From Caenispirillum salinarum AK4 (GTDB taxonomy: Bacteria > Pseudomonadota > Alphaproteobacteria > Rhodospirillales > Rhodospirillaceae), in the NCBI RefSeq assembly GCF_000315795.1, contig NZ_ANHY01000031.1:1-35179 (forward strand): DNA of 35,179 nt. Direction: 5' to 3'. The position numbers and the translations under genes were made by a program. Of the stretch, positions 31,305-35,179 are shown piece by piece. The notes under the pieces were generated by a model. That model did not search any database and was not told where the DNA came from. It was given only the letters and a program-made list of their open reading frames with translations. Each line of letters opens with the position of its first letter. Within the stretch, counting starts at the first letter, position 1.

Positions 31305-32450
31305 ATGTCCGGCATCGCACGATACAGAACCGGCCCTGGCCGCGCGTTGGCCATCGCCCTGACCGCCACCGCCGCGGGCGCCGCTCCGGCCTTGGCGGAG
31401 GGGGTCGTGCTGTCGTCAACCGCGCCGGGCATGACCGTCGGGCGCGTCCTGGCCGACAGCGAACGCCTCGACCTGCCCGAAGACACGGTGACCACCGTGC
31501 TCATGCCCTCGGGACGCATTCTGCGCATCGGCGGCCCCTATGAAGGAGCGCTGCCCGAGCAACCGCAGGAAACGCGCGGCTTCACCCTCATCGGCGACTG
31601 GCGCGGCGTCGACCTGAGCGCGCTGGGCGGCACGCGGTCGCTGGGCGGTCTGCCGGAGGACACCCTGCACAGCCTCGACGGCGGCCCGGTGACCATCGAC
31701 GCCGCCCGCGCCGGCACCTGGTGCCTCGGCCCGGAGACGCCGGTGCGGATCGCGCCGCCGCCGGGCGGATCGGGCACGCTGACCCTAGCAGGCGAAAGCG
31801 GCGGGGCGGCGACGCTTTCCTGGCCGCCGGCGCAAGGTCCGCAGCCCTGGCCCGAGGCCGTGCCGCTGGGCGCCGACTCCATGGTGGAGGCGCGGTGGGA
31901 GGACGCGGCAGACGGGCATCCCATGCGGCTGCGGCGGCTGGACGGCGAGACCCCGGCGGCCCTGCTGGCGCGCTGGGCGCTGGTGGGCTGCGTGCAACAG
32001 ACGGCGCCGCTGCTGGAGGCCGTTGGCGGCAGCTTCACGCCGCTGTCGCTCTACCTGTCCAGCGATCGCGGCCGTACGCCGCGCTATGCCATCGGCGAGC
32101 CCATCTCGCTGGTGCTCCAGACCAACCGTGCTGCGCACCTGTACTGTTTCCTCAACCGCGACGGCGCGATGCTGCCCCTGTTTCCCGGACCGGCCGGCCA
32201 CATCCGCACCGACGGCCACGAGGCGATCCGCGTCCCCGGCCCCGACCTCACCATGCGGCTCGACGCGGGGCCGCCGCCGGGGCAGAGCGAAATCCGCTGC
32301 CACGCGACGGAGGAAGACGTCGCCCCCGCCGTCGCCGCCGTCCTGGCCGAGACGCCGGCCGACGAGGCAGGGCGGGCCCTGGAGGCGCTGTTCCGCGACC
32401 TGGGCGACACGCAGGTGGCGGCCTCGCGGCTGTTCGTCACCGTTTATTGA
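31305..32450 (+). CDS. DUF4384 domain protein with signal peptide
   Basis: A 381-residue exported protein. The signal peptide (about residues 1-30) ends near ALAEG. The middle is Gly/Pro-rich and beta-like, and the C-terminal half holds a DUF4384 domain: PLSLYLSSDRGRTPRYAIGE, PISLVLQTNRAAHLYCFLN and RDGAMLPLFPGP, as in proteins that often accompany caspase-like or FlgO-like envelope proteins. No enzymatic motif is seen. Start ATG 31305 is chosen for the signal peptide; its ribosome site is poor. It seems to stand alone. Confidence 0.72.
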   Translation: MSGIARYRTGPGRALAIALTATAAGAAPALAEGVVLSSTAPGMTVGRVLADSERLDLPEDTVTTVLMPSGRILRIGGPYEGALPEQPQETRGFTLIGDWRGVDLSALGGTRSLGGLPEDTLHSLDGGPVTIDAARAGTWCLGPETPVRIAPPPGGSGTLTLAGESGGAATLSWPPAQGPQPWPEAVPLGADSMVEARWEDAADGHPMRLRRLDGETPAALLARWALVGCVQQTAPLLEAVGGSFTPLSLYLSSDRGRTPRYAIGEPISLVLQTNRAAHLYCFLNRDGAMLPLFPGPAGHIRTDGHEAIRVPGPDLTMRLDAGPPPGQSEIRCHATEEDVAPAVAAVLAETPADEAGRALEALFRDLGDTQVAASRLFVTVY

Positions 32451-32452
32451 TC

Positions 32453-32569
32453 CCGAGCGACGCAAGAAAACGAGCACGTGTCGCTCGGCGAGGCCGACTG
32501 GCCGCCGCGCCTTGTGGCGCGTGAGCCTGCGTGGCGCTTGAACGCAGGGACGACGATCTAGCTCGTCGT
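32453..32569 (+). other. Three consecutive stem-loops after the DUF4384 gene
   Basis: Within 117 nt: CCGAGCGAC (32453-32461) with GTCGCTCGG (32480-32488); CCTGCG (32526-32531) with CGCAGG (32543-32548); ACGACGA (32550-32556) with TCGTCGT (32563-32569). They could be a composite terminator or a small RNA. The gap otherwise contains the palindrome at 32606-32619. Confidence 0.4.
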
Positions 32570-32605
32570 CGCGCATAAATGCCATGCGCGGAAAAGCACC
32601 AACGG

Positions 32606-32619
32606 GTGAACCGGTTCAC
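32606..32619. promoter_or_regulatory. Perfect palindromic operator, copy 2
   Basis: GTGAACCGGTTCAC, identical to 29908-29921. A -10-like TAGGGT (32642-32647) begins 22 nt downstream, the same spacing as at the first copy. It controls the curlin-like repeat gene that starts 93 nt after it. Confidence 0.7.
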
Positions 32620-32712
32620 AGTGGGCCATGCGGGATCGGCCTAGGGTGAGGCCATGGATCGAGGGCAACGGGCCCGGAAACGATCCAGCCACCGAACCCA
32701 AGGAGACGAGCC

Positions 32713-33126
32713 ATGACCATTCGCCGCACCCTCTTCGCCGCCCTCGCCACCTCCGTCCTGCTCGCCGGCCCGGCGCTGGCCGACGGCGGCTACAAGGGCA
32801 AGTCCTACCTGCCCGGCGCCAGCAGCAGCAATGTCGTGCAGTCGCAGAACACCGCCGCGGGCATCGGCAACCACGCCGCCCAGGGCGTCACGGTGTACCA
32901 GTCCGGCCAGTCCGCCCCGTCGTGGAAGGCGCCGCGCTTCAGCACCAACCAGGTGTTCTCGGGCAACACGGCCGCCGGCATCGGCAACCACGCCACCCAG
33001 GGCGTGGGCGTGATGCAGCAGGGCACCAAGGGCGCCTTCAGCAGCTTCAATGCCGTCTCGTCCCAGAACACGGCGGCGGGCATCTTCAACCGCGCCGACC
33101 AGAACGTCTTCGTGCAGCAGAAGTAG
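32713..33126 (+). CDS. Secreted curlin-like repeat protein
   Basis: A 137-residue protein with a signal peptide (MTIRRTLFAALATSVLLAGP, site ALA-DGG). The mature part is Asn/Gln/Gly/Ser-rich with three repeats based on NTAAGIGNHAAQGVxVxQ at about residues 46, 85 and 119, the last as NTAAGIFNRADQNVFVQQ. The N-x-A-x-G-x-G-N-x-A-x-Q pattern is like the amyloid repeats of curlin (CsgA/CsgB), so assembly into fibres at the surface is plausible. No csg accessory gene is seen in the window. ATG 32713 has an AGGAGA site, and the gene is followed by a strong hairpin. Confidence 0.65.
   Translation: MTIRRTLFAALATSVLLAGPALADGGYKGKSYLPGASSSNVVQSQNTAAGIGNHAAQGVTVYQSGQSAPSWKAPRFSTNQVFSGNTAAGIGNHATQGVGVMQQGTKGAFSSFNAVSSQNTAAGIFNRADQNVFVQQK
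32848..33108 (+). repeat. Three coding repeats in the curlin-like gene
   Basis: Units start at 32848, 32965 and 33067 (39 and 34 codons apart). The first two share nearly the same DNA over about 42 nt (AACACnGCCGCnGGCATCGG and following bases); the third is degenerate. Confidence 0.7.
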
Positions 33127-33166
33127 GCGGCTACCTCCTCCCGACCGCCATCCGCTTAAGCCCTCT

Positions 33167-33194
33167 CGCCCGGCCGGAGCCCTCCGGCCGGGCG
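33167..33194 (+). terminator. Hairpin terminator after the curlin-like gene
   Basis: CGCCCGGCCGGAG (33167-33179) pairs perfectly with CTCCGGCCGGGCG (33182-33194); the two central C residues form the nominal loop. TATGCTTGTG follows. It isolates the curlin-like gene from the MscS gene. Confidence 0.65.
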
Positions 33195-33242
33195 TATGCT
33201 TGTGCGGAGCGACGGCACCGGACAGGCGGCGGAGGTGCAGGC

Positions 33243-34676
33243 ATGAAAACGGGCCTCGGCGCGAGGCTGCTGGCGGCGGCGATCCTGACGGTGGCCGGCT
33301 TCGCGCTGCAGGCGCGCGGCGCCCCGTGGCTCGGGCCCGACGCCGCCCCGGTGAACGCCGTCGCCCGCCTTGTCGGCGGCATCCTGGGTTGGCTGGCGCT
33401 GGCGTGGGTCGGCATCTGTCTGGTGGACATCGCCGTAAGACGCCTGTCGGCGCTGGGCCGTCCCGGCGCGCCGCCGCCCCGCCTGGTGCAGGACCTGGCG
33501 CGGGTGGTGCTGCTGGGCGGAGCCGTCATCGCCATCGTCGGGCTGGTGTTCGACCAGCCGGTGGCGGGACTGCTGACCACATCCGGCATCCTGGTGGTGG
33601 TGCTGGGCATCGCACTGCGCAACATGATCGCCGACGTCTTCGCCGGCATCGCGCTGAACATGGAACACCCCTACCGCATCGGCGACTGGATCGAGGTGGC
33701 GCCGGGCCAGGTCGGCCGGGTGGAGGAAATCAACTGGCGCGCCACCCGCCTCATCACCCGCGACGAAACGTCGCTGGTGGTGCCCAACGGGCTGATCGCC
33801 GGCAGCCATTTCATCAACTTCAGCTATCCTGAGCGCCACTATCGCAAAACCCTGCGCCTGCCCATGGACCCGGCGGCACCGCCGCAGCGGGTGAAGCTGG
33901 TCCTGCGCACTGCCGCCCTGGCCGCCCCCGGCGTCCTGCGCGACCCGGCGCCGATCGTCCAACTGGAAGGCGTCGACGAAGCCGGGGCCGTCTACCTTGT
34001 GCGCTACTGGGTGGCCGACGGCGCGGACGAGAACCGCTGCCGCGACGCCGTCGTCGGTGCGGTGCTCGACGGCCTGCAACGGGCCGGCATGACGGCCGCC
34101 TTCCCGCGCCGCGCCGTCTCCATGCTGCCCCGCCCGCGCGAGACCGCGACCGGCTCCACCGCGCCCGCCGCGCCGCTGGCGTCCATGCTGGGACGGATCG
34201 ACCTGTTCCAGGCGTTCGAGGAGTCGGACCTGCGCGCCCTGGCCGACGCCGCCCACCGCCGCCGCTTCACCGCCGGCCGCGCGCTGGTGTCGGAGGGTGA
34301 GCCGGGGCGCTCGCTCTACCTGCTGACAGAGGGAATCCTCGACGTCCGGGTGGACCGCGACGGCGGCACCGTCAGCGTCGGCCGGCTCATGCCCGGAGCC
34401 GTGTTCGGCGAGTTCTCGCTGCTGACAGGTGCGCCGCGCGCCGCGTCGGTCGTGGCGGAGACCGACGGCGTCGCCTTCGAGATCGACAAGGACCACCTGG
34501 CCCCCATCCTGCGCAGCCGGCCGGAGGTGGCGGCACAACTGGCCGACCTCATGGCGGCCCGGCAGCGGCGCACGCGGGAACGGCTGGAACCAGCGGAAAC
34601 GGTCGCGGCGCCCCAGGGCGGGGCGCCGGACCGTCGGGATCTGCTCGACCGCGTGCGCGGCTTCCTCGGGCTGTGA
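33243..34676 (+). CDS. MscS-type channel with C-terminal cyclic-nucleotide-binding domain
   Basis: A 477-residue inner membrane protein. Three to four helices precede the MscS pore helix, seen as TSGILVVVLGIALRNMIADVFAGI, followed by the MscS beta domain (HPYRIGDWIEV, VEEINWRATRLITRDETSLVVPNG). Residues about 330-440 are a CNBD: ALVSEGEPGRSLYLLTEGIL, GRLMPGAVFGEFSLLTGAPR, AASVVAETDGVAFEI, the GEFSLL/PRAAS phosphate-binding cassette being intact. This architecture is that of bacterial cyclic-nucleotide-gated MscS-like channels (bCNG), where cAMP may gate a small-conductance pore. ATG 33243 is followed by the basic MKTGLGARLL start; a GGAGGTG site precedes it. Confidence 0.9.
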   Translation: MKTGLGARLLAAAILTVAGFALQARGAPWLGPDAAPVNAVARLVGGILGWLALAWVGICLVDIAVRRLSALGRPGAPPPRLVQDLARVVLLGGAVIAIVGLVFDQPVAGLLTTSGILVVVLGIALRNMIADVFAGIALNMEHPYRIGDWIEVAPGQVGRVEEINWRATRLITRDETSLVVPNGLIAGSHFINFSYPERHYRKTLRLPMDPAAPPQRVKLVLRTAALAAPGVLRDPAPIVQLEGVDEAGAVYLVRYWVADGADENRCRDAVVGAVLDGLQRAGMTAAFPRRAVSMLPRPRETATGSTAPAAPLASMLGRIDLFQAFEESDLRALADAAHRRRFTAGRALVSEGEPGRSLYLLTEGILDVRVDRDGGTVSVGRLMPGAVFGEFSLLTGAPRAASVVAETDGVAFEIDKDHLAPILRSRPEVAAQLADLMAARQRRTRERLEPAETVAAPQGGAPDRRDLLDRVRGFLGL

Positions 34677-34704
34677 GGGAGGACCCTGCGATGCGCGTCC
34701 TCCC
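34677..34704. terminator. Hairpin between MscS and OmpA-domain genes
   Basis: GGGAGGAC (34677-34684) pairs with GTCCTCCC (34697-34704) around a 12-nt loop, directly after the MscS-gene stop and 14 bp before the end of the convergent OmpA-domain gene. No T-run; possibly bidirectional. Confidence 0.45.
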
Positions 34705-34717
34705 CGGCTTGAATGCG

Positions 34718-35179
34718 CTACCGCACCCGGAACTGCACCCGACGGTTGGCCGGAGCCTCGGGGTCGCGAGTCAGGGGCTCGGTCTCGCCCTTGCCGACGA
34801 CAGACAGGCGCGTCGCATTCACGTTCCAGACCTGCACCAGATAGCCGGCGACGGCCACGGCGCGGCGGTGGGACAGCGTGGCGTTGTAGGCGTCGGAGCC
34901 GGTGGCGTCGGTGTGCCCCTCGACCACCAGGGACAGGTCGGCCTCCTCGCGCATCAGCTCGCCCAGACGGTCCAGGAACGGGCGGGAGCCGGGCTGGATG
35001 GCTGCGGAGTCGAACGCGAACTGGATGCGGAAGCCAATGGCATCCGGCGCCTTGGCGGGCGCGGCCTTCGCCTCCACCGGCTCCGGCGCGGGAGCGGGCG
35101 CCGGGGCGGGCGCGGGTGCCGGGGCGCGCACCACCGGCGCGGCCACGGGCTCGGCGGGGCGGGGCCCCCCGGGGGGGGG
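34718..35179 (-). CDS. OmpA-like peptidoglycan-binding protein (5' end cut)
   Basis: At least 154 codons of an OmpA C-terminal domain protein; the start lies beyond the window. An Ala/Pro-repeat linker (VRAPAPAPAPAPAPAPEP) leads into IGFRIQFAFDSAAIQPGS and the hallmark EGHTDATGSDAYNATLSHRR, then VGKGETEPL and ANRRVQFRVR. This domain binds meso-diaminopimelate in peptidoglycan and anchors the outer membrane. The Asp and Arg binding residues (TDATG, NRR) are present. The frame runs open to 35179, so no true start is visible. The last bases form a homopolymer tract that may be artefactual. Confidence 0.85.
   Translation of the reverse strand, partial: PPPGGPRPAEPVAAPVVRAPAPAPAPAPAPAPEPVEAKAAPAKAPDAIGFRIQFAFDSAAIQPGSRPFLDRLGELMREEADLSLVVEGHTDATGSDAYNATLSHRRAVAVAGYLVQVWNVNATRLSVVGKGETEPLTRDPEAPANRRVQFRVR

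Noticed and set aside
1-35179. CRISPR arrays, tRNA/rRNA genes, insertion sequences, att sites
   Set aside because: I found no regularly spaced direct repeats, no tRNA-like cloverleaf or rRNA sequence and no transposase or integrase frame; a covariance or repeat-finding run would be needed to be certain.

Overview
The window is about 35.2 kb of very GC-rich DNA with short intergenic gaps and GC-ending codons throughout. The protein types (L-type CydA, clade I NosZ with a nosRZDFYLX order, MipA, DUF4399, hemerythrin-like proteins) point to a free-living alphaproteobacterium, probably of the Rhodospirillales type. That is my inference from gene content; no rRNA or marker gene is present. I see no tRNA, rRNA, CRISPR array, insertion sequence or prophage.

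Layout. 1-3904: envelope and hypothetical genes (small membrane protein, GRAM-domain protein, secreted protein, MipA-type outer membrane protein, a 58-residue protein, a polytopic membrane protein). 3995-8281: PEP carboxylase and an NCS2/SLC23-like permease on the minus strand, each followed by a hairpin. 8523-9421: a ferritin-like/DUF2141 pair. 9559-10177: a gene wreck, the start of a multiheme cytochrome c fused out of frame to the end of a cytochrome b, with a second frameshift. 10534-14203: a cytochrome bd quinol oxidase operon (DUF2946, cydP, cydA, cydB, cydX). 14382-23129: a complete nitrous oxide reductase operon nosRZDFYLX with translationally coupled genes, preceded by a canonical FNR/NnrR-type box. 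23214-24966: a CopD-like membrane protein convergent with a MATE exporter. 25206-29802: PNPOx-like protein, PNPOx-GAF protein, hemerythrin-like protein and an E1 alpha/beta 2-oxoacid dehydrogenase pair without E2 or E3. 29987-35179: small stress/envelope-type genes (67-residue protein, two DUF4399 proteins, DUF4384 protein, curlin-like repeat protein, an MscS channel with a cyclic-nucleotide-binding domain, an OmpA-domain protein cut by the window end).

How it works together. The centre is a low-oxygen respiration island: bd oxidase scavenges oxygen, and NosZ uses N2O as terminal electron acceptor with NosR as electron donor, NosDFYL for copper-site assembly and NosX for flavinylation of NosR. 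FNR-like sites lie upstream of nosR, of the cyd operon and, more weakly, of the decayed cytochrome gene.

Most noteworthy: (i) two identical 14-bp perfect palindromes (29908-29921 and 32606-32619), each exactly 22 nt ahead of a similar -10-like hexamer, upstream of two unlinked small genes; (ii) the PNPOx/GAF/hemerythrin/E1 cluster, the best candidate for an undescribed redox- or NO-responsive system; (iii) the deletion-scarred cytochrome; (iv) structured leaders ahead of the cyd operon and the NCS2 permease; (v) three consecutive stem-loops at 32453-32569.
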